From assembly GCF_902493215.1 (NCBI RefSeq), contig NZ_CABUOL010000005.1, positions 124,001-188,000 of the forward strand: a stretch of 64,000 nt of DNA. Direction: 5' to 3'. The notes beneath the pieces were generated by a model. That model worked only from the letters and a program-made list of their open reading frames with translations, searched no databases and was not told the origin of the DNA. This DNA comes from an uncultured Mediterranea sp. (GTDB lineage Bacteria > Bacteroidota > Bacteroidia > Bacteroidales > Bacteroidaceae). Positions 51,252 through 60,546 of this stretch are shown here, piece after piece. The position numbers and the translations under genes are program-made. Position 1 is the first letter of the stretch, and every line of letters starts with the position of its first letter.

Positions 51252-52007
51252 TTAAATCAACTTCAGATCTTTAGCTATCCTGCAAGCCTCGATAGAATTC
51301 TTCACTTGCAGGTTAGCCAAGATTTCTTGTCTGTGACGACTGACCGTATTTATACTGATAGAAAGCAGTCTGGCTATTTCCTTACTCGTCAAACCTTTGT
51401 CTATCATAGTCAATATCTGCCTTTCCCTGGCAGACAATATCTTCTTGCTATTTTGTTTTTCCAGTTCTGTGACATGTCCCGTAACAGAATTGACTATCAT
51501 GCACTGTGAAGGAAGTTCAATGGTCAGAGGACCGTACAGGCACAATGCCAGCCAAAGGCTGTCACTGGAAGGAAGCAGAACATAAAACATCCGATGCAAC
51601 ACAGACAGATAACTTCCCGTGCAGCTCATCATTCGTATCTTGCTGGCCAGATAATAATCGGAACGTTTTCTTTTGGGCTGCCGTTTCATGAAATGATAGA
51701 AACAAAGTTCCTGCCAGTGCTTGTTCTCCAAATCATCCTGATGCATAAGCCCGAAAAGTTCTTTTTCCCAAATGGAAGAAACTTTATCCTCCCGCTTCCT
51801 TCCTCCTCTTTCAAGCATTTGCGAGAAGCCACCATAATAGATATAGCTGGATCGGGTACGCAAGTCACTCAATACAGCAATCACATTCTCCATCCGAGCA
51901 TAGTTACAGGCAATGTCCTTGTATCTGACCAGCATTTCATCATAGGGCTGGTCTCCTGTAAAGTCTTGCATGGAGAATTCTTTGTTCAATATATCCACAG
52001 TATCCAT
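51252..52007 (-). CDS. LuxR-type helix-turn-helix regulator
   Basis: The 251-residue protein has a GerE/LuxR HTH at about 190-245 (ILSARERQILTMIDKGLTSKEIARLLSISINTVSRHRQEI). The N-terminal part (about 1-185) is a helical domain with no recognised fold, with a GGFSQMLERGGRK stretch. There is no receiver domain. It is divergent to a DUF1349 gene and shares an overlapping promoter palindrome at 52061-52078, so cross-regulation is plausible. Confidence 0.85.
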   Translation of the reverse strand: MDTVDILNKEFSMQDFTGDQPYDEMLVRYKDIACNYARMENVIAVLSDLRTRSSYIYYGGFSQMLERGGRKREDKVSSIWEKELFGLMHQDDLENKHWQELCFYHFMKRQPKRKRSDYYLASKIRMMSCTGSYLSVLHRMFYVLLPSSDSLWLALCLYGPLTIELPSQCMIVNSVTGHVTELEKQNSKKILSARERQILTMIDKGLTSKEIARLLSISINTVSRHRQEILANLQVKNSIEACRIAKDLKLI

Positions 52008-52060
52008 CTGTCCGAAAAAGAATGGTTATTATTAATCATTGCAGATTCGTTTACAACGAT

Positions 52061-52078
52061 TTACCTTTGCAAAGGTAA
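52061..52078. promoter_or_regulatory. overlapping divergent promoters in an 18-bp palindrome
   Basis: TTACCTTTGCAAAGGTAA is a perfect 18-bp palindrome made of two abutting -7 boxes: plus TACCTTTG (52062-52069) and minus TACCTTTG (52077-52070). The plus -33 is weak (TTG at 52039-52041, 20-bp spacer). The transcripts diverge from about 52076 rightward and 52063 leftward, and the polymerase footprints overlap fully. Confidence 0.7.
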
Positions 52079-52135
52079 AAAAAAGAATAGTTATTCACGG
52101 TAAACGGAAAAGATTACATAAAAAATTATATGAAT

Positions 52136-52795
52136 ATGAAGAAGTCAATGTTGTTAAGCGGATGTATGATTGCCGCTTCATGTGTCTGCATGGCACAATC
52201 ATTGGAAAAGATGCAATGGTTCAACGAACCGGAACAGTGGGAAATCAAAAACAACACGCTCCTGATGGATGTCACACCACAAACTGACTATTGGCGGATA
52301 TCCCATTATGGATTTACCGTAGATGATGCCCCTTTCCTGTATGCGTTGCGCGGAGGAGAGTTTGAAGTCAAGGTGAAAATATCGGGTGATTATCAGGCCC
52401 GTTTCGACCAGGCAGGACTGATGCTGCGTATCGATCATGAGAATTATATCAAGGCCGGTATCGAGTTTGTGGACGGGAAATACAATCTGAGTACGGTTGT
52501 AACCCATCATAAGAGTGACTGGAGCATCATTCCGCTGGAAAAACCTGTACCCTTTATCTGGATTAAGGCGATCAGAAGGCTGGATGCCGTAGAAATTTTC
52601 TATTCCTTCGACGACAAAGAATATACCATGATGCGAAATGCCTGGTTACAGGACAATCATCCCGTCATGGTAGGTATCATGGGAGCCAGCCCCGACGGAA
52701 ATGGATTCAGCGCACGATTTGAAGATTTTTCCATCAAGCACCTACCCGACCAGCGCCGGGCTGAATGGCTGAAGAAGAACACTTCAAACCAATAA
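52136..52795 (+). CDS. DUF1349-domain exported protein
   Basis: The protein of about 219 residues has a signal sequence (MKKSMLLSGCMIAASCVCMAQ) with LSGC or AASC as possible lipoboxes. A concanavalin-like DUF1349 sandwich covers residues 25-205 (DQAGLMLRIDHENYIKAGIEF, WIKAIRRLDAVEIFYSFD). Members bind or process carbohydrates, and the fungal name is regulation of enolase 1. ATG 52130 is the alternative start. It is regulated in step with or against the divergent LuxR gene. Confidence 0.85.
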   Translation: MKKSMLLSGCMIAASCVCMAQSLEKMQWFNEPEQWEIKNNTLLMDVTPQTDYWRISHYGFTVDDAPFLYALRGGEFEVKVKISGDYQARFDQAGLMLRIDHENYIKAGIEFVDGKYNLSTVVTHHKSDWSIIPLEKPVPFIWIKAIRRLDAVEIFYSFDDKEYTMMRNAWLQDNHPVMVGIMGASPDGNGFSARFEDFSIKHLPDQRRAEWLKKNTSNQ

Positions 52796-52810
52796 CGGAC
52801 CGTCTTATAA

Positions 52811-52886
52811 AAGTCCTGTCATACTGCCTTCTCGGACGAAGACTGCATAATCTTTATTCACCCGTAAGGGCGGCCTGACAGGACTT
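52811..52886. terminator. inverted repeat between DUF1349 and blaR1
   Basis: AAGTCCTGTCA (52811-52821) and TGACAGGACTT (52876-52886) are perfect 11-bp arms 54 bp apart. The interior can fold partly. It separates the convergent DUF1349 and blaR1 genes. Confidence 0.55.
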
Positions 52887-52901
52887 ATCCATATCTGAAA
52901 C

Positions 52902-54557
52902 CTACTTCCTAAATCCTTTCCTCAACTCTTCCTTCACATCCTGCACTACACCCATCGGGATGTCCTTGTCCACCTTCAGCGAGATGGTCATATCGGACAT
53001 GCCGGAACGGAAGACCTTCATTTCTTTCCGAAGTTCGTCCAAGGAGAAATTCGTCAGTGTCTTGCTTTGGCCGGAAGCCAGCAGCGTCACTTCCAGCGGT
53101 AGTTTCTCCGCAGCGTCTACCACTATTTTCTTATATTCCTTCGGCTCTGCAAACGTAACGAGGATGGGGAACGCCTTGTCCAAAGCGGCTTCATCTGCCG
53201 TACCCAGCTCGGCAGCGACTTCCCGACGAAGCTGCTGATAGACTTCCTTCACCGTACGCAGATAGAGGCGCATGGCTTCGGTAGTCGTCCCGCGGTCGTA
53301 GCGTATCTGCAAATCGGAACGGAACGGCTGTCCCAACTGTTTTGCCTGTTGATAATCTTTCCGCAAGGCGTCGGCCAGATGCTTGCGGATAAAGTCGGCA
53401 CAATCAGTCTTTGTCCCTTGCCGGTCTATCATAATCTGATTTCTCATGTTGACAAAGAGCGTGTGTGCCGCCTCTCCCAGGGCAGGAGCTACGGTACCTC
53501 CACCCTCTCTGAACTTCCGCGCGAAATATTGCTCCAACAGTTCACGCTCGTCCTGACGGACGGTGTTCTGCAAGGGTTCGCAGACTTGCGGCTTCACCAC
53601 CTGTTCCACCGCGTTCTTCACTTCGGGCCGGGCAAACGCATAGAGCGTCCCCGACACCACCGGCACGAAGAGCAACAGCTTCAGTCGTGCCAGTCGGTTG
53701 GTTCTTTTCTTTAACATCATATTGATACGTTGTTTTAGCTTGCTGTGTCCAAAGCCGCTGGCCATAGAGTAGAGCCTTGTGCCGACGGATTTCTTCACGA
53801 GCAAAAGTTGATATTGAGTGGCATCGATGCCATGAGAAAGTACGCCGCTGTCTGCTTCGAACTCGTGCACTTCGCGCAGTTCGCGCATCAGCAGCCAGGC
53901 GGCAGGGTTGAACCAGTGGAGCACAATCAGCAGTTCCATCCACAGCAGGTCGGCCGTGTGGCAGTAGTGCAGGTGCATCCGCTCGTGCAGCAGCACCGTT
54001 TCGCGGTTCTGCTCATAGTCTTCCTGCGAGAGGACGACGGTCCGCCCCCAACTGAAGGATTGCTGTCCGCGCGGACCGATAACCAGCCGGTAGCCGCCAC
54101 ACTCCCTGACGGGACAACGGCGCACCAACTGCCGCATACGCCCATGCGATAGCAGAAAGAAACCCAGCGTCAGCAGCGCCCCACCTGCATAGAGAGCCGC
54201 CAGCAGGTACAACCCGCTGTACGACGTTTCCGACCGCGGCGTCTTTGTCAACCCATCGGTCTCTGCAAGGCGCATCGAGTCCGCATCTGTTTCGGACAAC
54301 GTATCTTCTGCCGAGGCTTCCTCCGCCGAAGGTTTCGTCAATGCGGCTTCTACCGCCACCAGGGGGCGTTGCCACAGGCTTTCCTGCGGTACGTCTACCT
54401 GCACCAAAGGCAGCAACAGGCAGACTGCCGTGCCGCCCAACAGCAGAAAGCGGTTGGTGCGAAACAGCGTATCGCCCCTGAAGCACAGCCGGAAGAGCAG
54501 ATAAAGCATCGCCAGGCAGAGCGTGGACTTGAACAGATAGAACAGAAAGGCACCCAT
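52902..54557 (-). CDS. BlaR1-type M56 sensor protease
   Basis: The protein of about 551 residues starts at MGAFLFYLFKSTLCLAMLY, the canonical BlaR1 beginning, although the frame extends to 54587. It has membrane segments at the N-terminus and a zinc-protease domain with HERMH (about His191/Glu192/His195) and EFEADSGVL. The C-terminal extension (about 260-551) is not a penicillin-binding domain. It has a DUF-like fold with a region ending in DKDIPMGVVQDVKEELRKGFRK. The signal is therefore unknown, not necessarily a beta-lactam. Site-2-like cleavage would relieve BlaI repression. Confidence 0.88.
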   Translation of the reverse strand: MGAFLFYLFKSTLCLAMLYLLFRLCFRGDTLFRTNRFLLLGGTAVCLLLPLVQVDVPQESLWQRPLVAVEAALTKPSAEEASAEDTLSETDADSMRLAETDGLTKTPRSETSYSGLYLLAALYAGGALLTLGFFLLSHGRMRQLVRRCPVRECGGYRLVIGPRGQQSFSWGRTVVLSQEDYEQNRETVLLHERMHLHYCHTADLLWMELLIVLHWFNPAAWLLMRELREVHEFEADSGVLSHGIDATQYQLLLVKKSVGTRLYSMASGFGHSKLKQRINMMLKKRTNRLARLKLLLFVPVVSGTLYAFARPEVKNAVEQVVKPQVCEPLQNTVRQDERELLEQYFARKFREGGGTVAPALGEAAHTLFVNMRNQIMIDRQGTKTDCADFIRKHLADALRKDYQQAKQLGQPFRSDLQIRYDRGTTTEAMRLYLRTVKEVYQQLRREVAAELGTADEAALDKAFPILVTFAEPKEYKKIVVDAAEKLPLEVTLLASGQSKTLTNFSLDELRKEMKVFRSGMSDMTISLKVDKDIPMGVVQDVKEELRKGFRK

Positions 54558-54564
54558 ATCCCTG

Positions 54565-54930
54565 TCAGGCTTGGCGTTTGTTTTCAATCCGCGCTATCAG
54601 CTCCTTCAGCTCGTCGAGCGGCATGCCCTCCTCTTCTACAAAGGCGGAGACAACGTTGGCAAAGGAATTGTCGTAGTAATGAGCCACGACCTCGTTCAGC
54701 GCCGAACGCTTGTAGTCCTTCGCCGACACCAGCGGATAATACTGGTAGGTATTTCCGTAGGCCTTATAGCCCACGAATCCCTTCTCTTCCAACCCGCGCA
54801 CCAGCGTGGACACGGTATTGTAGTGGGGCTTCGGCTCTTCATAGAAAGCCAGCAACTCGCGGACAAACATGGGGCCATGCTCCCAAAACATCCGCATGAT
54901 TTCTTCTTCTTTTACGGTCAGTCGTTTCAT
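54565..54930 (-). CDS. BlaI/MecI-family repressor
   Basis: The 121-residue winged-helix repressor (RLTVKEEEIMRMFWEHGPMFVRELLAF; PHYNTVSTLVRGLEEKGFVGYKAYG) has a C-terminal dimerisation helix region (YDNSFANVVSAFVEEEG). It represses its own operon until cleaved through BlaR1. It ends 7 bp before the preferred blaR1 start. ATG 54930 is preferred over 54936. A palindromic operator is at 54990-55006. Confidence 0.92.
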   Translation of the reverse strand: MKRLTVKEEEIMRMFWEHGPMFVRELLAFYEEPKPHYNTVSTLVRGLEEKGFVGYKAYGNTYQYYPLVSAKDYKRSALNEVVAHYYDNSFANVVSAFVEEEGMPLDELKELIARIENKRQA

Positions 54931-54961
54931 AATCATTTCGCTTTATCGGCATTGTGTACTG

Positions 54962-55042
54962 CAAATATAGTCATTATTTCCATACAAACAACTAATTATA
55001 TTAGTTATTCAACTAATAAAAGCAGTAGATTAACTAAAGTTA
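54962..55042 (-). promoter_or_regulatory. blaI-blaR1 promoter with AACTAAT operator cluster
   Basis: Minus-strand -7 box TATATTTG lies at 54969-54962. Above it, AACTAAT-TAT-ATTAGTT (54990-55006) is a perfect palindrome. AACTAAT repeats at 55011-55017, and TAACTAAAGTTA (55031-55042) is a second palindrome. Their position around the -33 region suggests the BlaI-type repressor binds here. Confidence 0.6.
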
Positions 55043-55466
55043 GCAGTAGAAGTACAGGAAACGATTTGTCAAATTGACACTTTGTCTATCGAAACGCGCG
55101 AGAATCGCTTATTTCAAGCCCAAGAGACGGCCGATGGAAAAGAACGGAGAAAGGAGGCCCTTAGTCGCTATCAATCAACTTGATAGCAAAATATTGACAT
55201 TTGAAATAGAAGAAAAAACAGAGAAAAAAGCCGCCCGAAATGCCTTTATACACCCAATCCGGACAAGAAATGCACAAAAAGAAGACAAAAGATACACGGA
55301 AAACCGACAAAACATACACGCTTTTGACGAAGAACATCCAATGTTATACCGAAGAAAACAGGATGTAAACGACCGGAAAAAGCATTGTTTTCCGCCTGGA
55401 AAGGCTATTTTCGCCCTCCTTTCCTCCTATTTGGACAGAAACGACCGACGGTGTGGGATACAAAAA
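55043..55466. other. gene-poor A-rich stretch
   Basis: No credible gene is seen. A plus-strand frame at 55074-55487 would encode 137 basic residues, but it has no promoter or conserved motif. No repeats, promoter or tRNA were recognised. Confidence 0.5.
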
Positions 55467-55503
55467 ATGCGGAAACGGCGTCATTAAGACACCCTTTCCG
55501 CAT
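55467..55503 (-). terminator. terminator of the antiporter gene
   Basis: ATGCGGAAA (55467-55475) pairs with TTTCCGCAT (55495-55503). On the minus strand TTTTTT follows. It is 50 bp past the stop. Confidence 0.8.
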
Positions 55504-55552
55504 GAATCGAATCGATTTGTCAGATCTGTAAAACCCGTTCAGGCAGGCATTC

Positions 55553-56740
55553 TCAAGCCTCCTGCGGCTGATAGCTGCGCAAGGCCAACTTCTTGACCCA
55601 CAACACAAAGAAGCCTGTGAGCACCAGGTTGAGCACAATGGTAAGCACCGAAACAAGCAATGCCGGACCACCCAGATTGTAACCCAAGGCTATGAAGATG
55701 ACACCCGCCCCCACTTCGCCGCGGGTAAACATGCCGATGGACAAAGCCAGACGCTCGCTGAACTTGCGGTCGCGATAGAAAAAGACGGGAAACAGCTTCC
55801 CGATATTGGACAAGAACGAAACAGCCAACACATGCAATGCTATCACGCCCCACGACATCATCTCCTGTGAACCCGTAACAGAATGCCCGCCTGCCGAAGC
55901 CTCGGCAAAGTCGACACCCAGAAAACGAGGCATGCCCACACCCACCAGAAACATGAAGAGGAAGGAAATGCCTGTAGCCGCCCGCCGCTCGGCAGGTGAG
56001 TCGTGTTCGCGATGCTTCATCACCATGCCCAGCACGAAAGCCGGAAGCAGCACCTCCACATGGATGCTTCCCTCCTCGCCATAGAAATGTTTACTCAGCA
56101 GATAGACGCCCAGCGTAGCGGCAAACACCAGCACAGAATAGCAGAGGATGGCCTTCCAGTCCTGCCGCCAGTCGTAGCGGCCCATCTGCTTCCACCCGAA
56201 GGACAAAAGCAGCATCACAATCAGTACAATGGCCAGCAGCTGCCACTTCAGCCCAATCATCATAATCTGCAAGGGAATCATCAGCAGAATGGTGTCCAGG
56301 TCGTCGAAAATAGCCAACACCTGTATCTTCTTGTACATCCAGCTCTGCTTCAGCCCGATGGCCGCCAGCATGGTGAAGAGAATGCCCGCTGACGTGGGTG
56401 CGGCAAAACGGCTCAGCAGCAGATTTTCTTTCCACGCCTCCCAGCTGCCCCAATAGACAGAGGGGAGCAGAACAAACACATAGTAAAGCGCAATCAGGAA
56501 CCAAGGCATGGCAGCGGTGGCCATGGCAATGAAGTAGTCTTTGGCATACGTCCGCCAGCGCGACTTGTCGACTTCGAACTCGCGCCCCACATTAATCATA
56601 ATGAAACCGAGGCAGACGTAAAGCAACACATTGGACACGGTCTTCACCGCGTCATAACTTCCTCCCGCCCACAGGGGGAGATACTGGCTGACCAGCAGCC
56701 CGGCCATCAGGAAGGCCGAAAACGATAGAACTTTTCTCAC
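55553..56740 (-). CDS. cation:proton antiporter (CPA superfamily)
   Basis: The 395-residue membrane protein has about 11 segments. ASAGGHSVTGSQEM and FTRGEVGAGVIFIALGYNLGG resemble the core helices of Na+/H+ exchangers, and FDDLDTILLMIPLQI has the paired acidic residues typical of the transport site. It should exchange sodium or potassium for protons. It lies upstream of no other gene on its strand; lepA is 81 bp away. Confidence 0.85.
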   Translation of the reverse strand: MRKVLSFSAFLMAGLLVSQYLPLWAGGSYDAVKTVSNVLLYVCLGFIMINVGREFEVDKSRWRTYAKDYFIAMATAAMPWFLIALYYVFVLLPSVYWGSWEAWKENLLLSRFAAPTSAGILFTMLAAIGLKQSWMYKKIQVLAIFDDLDTILLMIPLQIMMIGLKWQLLAIVLIVMLLLSFGWKQMGRYDWRQDWKAILCYSVLVFAATLGVYLLSKHFYGEEGSIHVEVLLPAFVLGMVMKHREHDSPAERRAATGISFLFMFLVGVGMPRFLGVDFAEASAGGHSVTGSQEMMSWGVIALHVLAVSFLSNIGKLFPVFFYRDRKFSERLALSIGMFTRGEVGAGVIFIALGYNLGGPALLVSVLTIVLNLVLTGFFVLWVKKLALRSYQPQEA

Positions 56741-56821
56741 TTATATATAAAGCATTAAAGAGGAGGACACCAAGACAGTCCTATGGAAAGAGAGCATCCT
56801 CCCCCGGGTTAATCAGATTTA

Positions 56822-58603
56822 TCAATCCAGCTTGAGCACAGCCAGGAAAGCTTTTTGCGGCACTTCCACGTTACCAATCTGCTTCATGCGCTTCTTGCCG
56901 CGCTTCTGCTTCTCGAGCAGCTTGCGTTTACGGCTCACGTCGCCACCATAACACTTGGCCGTCACGTCCTTGCGCACAGCCTTGATGGTTTCGCGGGCGA
57001 TGATCTTGGCACCGATAGCCGCTTGAATGGCTATTTCGAACTGCTGGCGCGGGATGAGTTCCTTCAGCTTCTCGCACATGCGGCGACCCAGTTCGTAAGC
57101 ATTGTCGAAGTGCGTCAGCGTGGACAGGGCATCTACCGGCTCGCCATTGAGCAGGATATCCAGCTTCACCAGCTTGGACGGACGGAAGCCGTTGGGATGA
57201 TAGTCGAACGAGGCGTATCCCTTGGAGATACTCTTCAGCTTGTCGTAGAAGTCAATGACGATTTCGCCCAACGGCATGTCGTAATATATTTCCACACGAT
57301 TGCCCGAAATATACTCCTGCTTCACCAGTTCGCCGCGCTTGCCAAGGCAAAGGGTCATGATTGGTCCGATGTAGTCGGTGGTCGTGATGACCGATGCACG
57401 GATGTAGGGCTCTTCAATGTGGTCTATCATCGTAATGTCGGGCATGCTGCCGGGGTTGTGTACCTCCATGACATGTCCCTGCTTGTCGTATACATTATAA
57501 GATACGTTGGGCACGGTTGTAATGACGTTCATGTCGAACTCACGGTCCAGACGCTCCTGAACAATCTCCATGTGGAGCAGACCGAGGAAGCCGCAACGGA
57601 AGCCGAAGCCCAAAGCCAGCGACGATTCGGGCTGGAAGGTCAGCGACGCGTCGTTCAGCTGGAGTTTCTCCAACGAAGAACGCAGGTCCTCGAAGTCTTC
57701 CGCCTCGATGGGATAGACGCCAGCAAACACCATCGGCTTCACTTCCTCGAAGCCTGCGATGGCCTTGTCGCACGGACGGGCAATGTGCGTGATGGTATCG
57801 CCCACCTTCACCTCGCGCGAAGTCTTGATACCGGAGATGATGTAACCCACATCACCCGTACGCAACTCGTCGCGGGGCACCATGTCCATCTTCAACACGC
57901 CTACCTCGTCGGCATCATACTCCTTACCGGTATTGAAGAACTTCACCTTGTCACCCTTGCGGATGATACCGTTCTCTATTTTGAAATAGGCGATAATGCC
58001 ACGGAAAGAATTGAAAACCGAGTCGAAAATCAGCGCCTGCAACGGAGCATTTTCGTCGCCTTCGGGATGGGGAATGCGTTCGATAACGGCTGCCAGAATC
58101 TCTTCCACACCCATACCCGTCTTGCCCGAAGCACGGATAATCTCCTCGCGCTTGCAACCGAGCAGTTCGATGATTTCATCCTCCACCTCGTCGGGCATGG
58201 CACTGGCCATGTCGCATTTGTTGATGACAGGAATAATCTCCAGGTCGTGCTCGATGGCCATATAGAGGTTCGAAATGGTCTGTGCCTGTACACCCTGCGA
58301 AGCATCGACAATGAGCAACGCACCCTCGCAGGCAGCGATGGAGCGCGACACTTCGTACGAGAAGTCCACGTGTCCCGGCGTGTCAATCAGGTTCAGGATA
58401 TACTTCTCCCCCTTGTACACATATTCCATCTGGATGGCATGACTCTTGATGGTGATACCTCTTTCCTTCTCCAAATCCATGTCGTCCAGCATTTGTCCTT
58501 CGGTCACTTGTATGGTGTTGGTAAATTCCAGCAGGCGGTCTGCCAGTGTAGATTTCCCGTGGTCAATGTGGGCTATGATACAAAAGTTACGTATATTCTT
58601 CAT
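56822..58603 (-). CDS. lepA: elongation factor 4 (LepA)
   Basis: The 593-residue GTPase has G1 AHIDHGKST, G2 GITIKS, G3 DTPGHVDF, G4 NKCD and domain II, then the LepA-specific C-terminal domain (KRGKKRMKQIGNVEVPQKAFLAVLKLD). EF4 back-translocates stalled ribosomes. The start is 34 bp downstream of the -7 box at 58637-58644. Length is typical (about 595). Confidence 0.97.
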   Translation of the reverse strand: MKNIRNFCIIAHIDHGKSTLADRLLEFTNTIQVTEGQMLDDMDLEKERGITIKSHAIQMEYVYKGEKYILNLIDTPGHVDFSYEVSRSIAACEGALLIVDASQGVQAQTISNLYMAIEHDLEIIPVINKCDMASAMPDEVEDEIIELLGCKREEIIRASGKTGMGVEEILAAVIERIPHPEGDENAPLQALIFDSVFNSFRGIIAYFKIENGIIRKGDKVKFFNTGKEYDADEVGVLKMDMVPRDELRTGDVGYIISGIKTSREVKVGDTITHIARPCDKAIAGFEEVKPMVFAGVYPIEAEDFEDLRSSLEKLQLNDASLTFQPESSLALGFGFRCGFLGLLHMEIVQERLDREFDMNVITTVPNVSYNVYDKQGHVMEVHNPGSMPDITMIDHIEEPYIRASVITTTDYIGPIMTLCLGKRGELVKQEYISGNRVEIYYDMPLGEIVIDFYDKLKSISKGYASFDYHPNGFRPSKLVKLDILLNGEPVDALSTLTHFDNAYELGRRMCEKLKELIPRQQFEIAIQAAIGAKIIARETIKAVRKDVTAKCYGGDVSRKRKLLEKQKRGKKRMKQIGNVEVPQKAFLAVLKLD

Positions 58604-58636
58604 CGATGACTAATTAAAATCTAAATAAAAGCGGTG

Positions 58637-58644
58637 CAAAGATA
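58637..58644 (-). promoter_or_regulatory. -7 box of lepA
   Basis: Minus-strand TATCTTTG is consensus. The start point is near 58630. Confidence 0.6.
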
Positions 58645-58727
58645 GCGAAAGGTGAGCGGAGAACAAAATATTGAAACTTGTTTCGGATATTTTTTATCCC
58701 GAACCTCATCCTGTCGTTCTGCCAGCA

Positions 58728-60059
58728 CTAGCCTATCGCCTTTATTTTACCCGCATACACAGGGTATTTTTCCTTATAAGCCTGAACGGAAACTTCAGGT
58801 ACATATATTGACTCAACATACTCATAGGCTGGCAAGGCACGATCCAATGCAGGTGGAACTATACTCTGAAAAGTAATAACGCTGACATTTCCTCCGTCCA
58901 GTCCGTCATAACCGATTTTAACAACCCGTTCGGGTACCGTCACTGCCGTCAATCTGTTGCAACCGATAAAAGTCCATCCCTTCAGTTCCACTAGGCTCGA
59001 CGGCAATTCTATGTTCTCCAACATCGTACAATTTTCAAAACAGCCCACTTCCATAACACCACTCTGCCCATTCCACTTTCCACCAGACCGCACATCCTTC
59101 AAACGAAAACAGTTATAAAAGGCACGTTCTCCCAACCGATTCAACCTATTGGACAACTGTACCTTTTCCAATCCCGAATCTCTGAACGCTTCCATGCCAA
59201 TCCGAACAACTGCCTCCGGCAAAACCAAGGTTCGTAAACTCTTCGTATCCAAGAACACCTGATCATCAATCTGCTGCAAGCTCTCGGGCAAAAGCAATTC
59301 AGTCAAGCCTGCCCCCCAAAATGCAGCATCTGGAATTTGTATGAGTGACGTACGGCTCAGATCCGCTTTCAACAATCGGATGCAATCTTCAAATGCATGT
59401 TCACCCATCTCCTTCAACGTTGGAGGAAAACTGACTTCTTCAATGCTACTATTATAAAAAGCAAATGCTCCGATTTTCTCCAAGCCTTCATTCAATTTTA
59501 CCCAGCGGATATTCGATTCGGCGAAACAACGATCGGCAATTTCTTTTATTTCACTGGGCAATACCACTTCATCTGCCTTTCCCTGATACCGAATCAAAAC
59601 GCCATTGTCTATCAGGAAATCCGAATCAGTATTTTCACTGGCATTCAACAACTCGGCCACAATTGAAAACTTCCGGGTCTCACCCGCTTTAACTGTTCCG
59701 CCCGCACTCCAATATTGATAATTCGACGGGGAAACAGATTGGATGAAAACAAAATAAATCTCTGCCGTAGACGTTCCTACAAACCAGGTCCTTCTATCCA
59801 ACTTTATCCCGGCCTCGCCTTTTTTATCCGTTCGCAGTTTCAACAAAGGAGCAACTGTCGCATCCGACTGGAACATTTCATATAGCTCCGAAGTATAAAC
59901 ACCTACCTCCGCATCTGATACAGGAGTCCCCGAAGCATCTGTTATACACACACGTACAGCTGCATCTGTCTCTATCGTACGATTACTGTTTTTCTCACAA
60001 GCGGTCAATACACCGACCAATACTCCTAACAAACAAAATCCTATTACCCAATTTTTCAT
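58728..60059 (-). CDS. BspA-type leucine-rich-repeat lipoprotein
   Basis: The 443-residue protein has a lipobox (LGVLVGVLTACEKNS). An Ig-like N-terminal domain (about 30-150) is followed by about ten LRR_5 repeats of about 23 residues (EIADRCFAESNIRWVKLNEGLEKIGAFAFYNSSIEEVSFPPTL). Such proteins act as surface adhesins or host-binding proteins in Bacteroides and Treponema. The last part includes VYVPEVSVQAYKEKYPVYAGKI. A -7 box at 60095-60102 gives it its own promoter. Confidence 0.9.
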   Translation of the reverse strand: MKNWVIGFCLLGVLVGVLTACEKNSNRTIETDAAVRVCITDASGTPVSDAEVGVYTSELYEMFQSDATVAPLLKLRTDKKGEAGIKLDRRTWFVGTSTAEIYFVFIQSVSPSNYQYWSAGGTVKAGETRKFSIVAELLNASENTDSDFLIDNGVLIRYQGKADEVVLPSEIKEIADRCFAESNIRWVKLNEGLEKIGAFAFYNSSIEEVSFPPTLKEMGEHAFEDCIRLLKADLSRTSLIQIPDAAFWGAGLTELLLPESLQQIDDQVFLDTKSLRTLVLPEAVVRIGMEAFRDSGLEKVQLSNRLNRLGERAFYNCFRLKDVRSGGKWNGQSGVMEVGCFENCTMLENIELPSSLVELKGWTFIGCNRLTAVTVPERVVKIGYDGLDGGNVSVITFQSIVPPALDRALPAYEYVESIYVPEVSVQAYKEKYPVYAGKIKAIG

Positions 60060-60094
60060 ATAAAACTAATTTTCACACAATAATAAATCGCCGG

Positions 60095-60102
60095 CAAAGG
60101 TA
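60095..60102 (-). promoter_or_regulatory. -7 box of the LRR lipoprotein
   Basis: Minus-strand TACCTTTG fits TAnnTTTG and is 36 bp upstream of the start codon. Confidence 0.55.
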
Positions 60103-60210
60103 GAGTGAAAACGGTTCGTATACCACATTTCAAGATGTACATTTAGGAGTAGTATCAAACTGTCTTCCAGACAAATACGAAAACGATTGATGTACATCGA
60201 AATAAAAAAA

Positions 60211-60243
60211 ATGCGTTGGTAAAGGTTTTCCCCACCAACGCAT
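60211..60243 (-). terminator. terminator of the small winged-helix gene
   Basis: ATGCGTTGGT (60211-60220) pairs with ACCAACGCAT (60234-60243). On the minus strand a run of eight T residues follows. Confidence 0.85.
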
Positions 60244-60272
60244 TCTTTTTATAGTCAGATAAATGATTCTTC

Positions 60273-60479
60273 TTAGTTCAGCTTCACAAACAATTCACCT
60301 TCCACCTCAGAAGTAGAGATTTTGTCTTCTCTCAGCAGCCAACCAAGACCCAGATAAAGGTCCTTGTCAACCAGCTTTGTTGCTTTCTTGATCTGTTTAG
60401 CAGTCAAGCCTTGAGTTTCATTCAGTGCGTTCCAAATTTTTCCTGCTGTTTCACCAGCTTTTTCTTTCAACATTTTCAT
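60273..60479 (-). CDS. small winged helix-turn-helix protein (DUF2582)
   Basis: The 68-residue protein fits the DUF2582 winged-helix group. KAGETAGKIWNALNETQGLTAKQIKKATKL is the helix-turn-helix and the wing is DKISTSEVEGELFV. The group is common in Bacteroidales and Clostridia. DNA targets are unknown. Its -7 box is TATCTTTG at 60554-60547. Confidence 0.85.
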   Translation of the reverse strand: MKMLKEKAGETAGKIWNALNETQGLTAKQIKKATKLVDKDLYLGLGWLLREDKISTSEVEGELFVKLN

Positions 60480-60546
60480 TCAAATTTTAGTTAGACATGC
60501 CATAAAATCGAATCCTCTCTGATGATTTCAGATTTTATTTTGTGTG

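Noticed and set aside
55074..55487. 137-residue plus-strand frame in the blaI upstream gap
   Set aside because: Basic, low-complexity protein with no family, no promoter and no Shine-Dalgarno; left as a gene-poor stretch.
56855..58609. 584-residue plus-strand frame opposite lepA
   Set aside because: It runs antisense to a universally conserved gene with no homology signal of its own; the length comes from codon bias.
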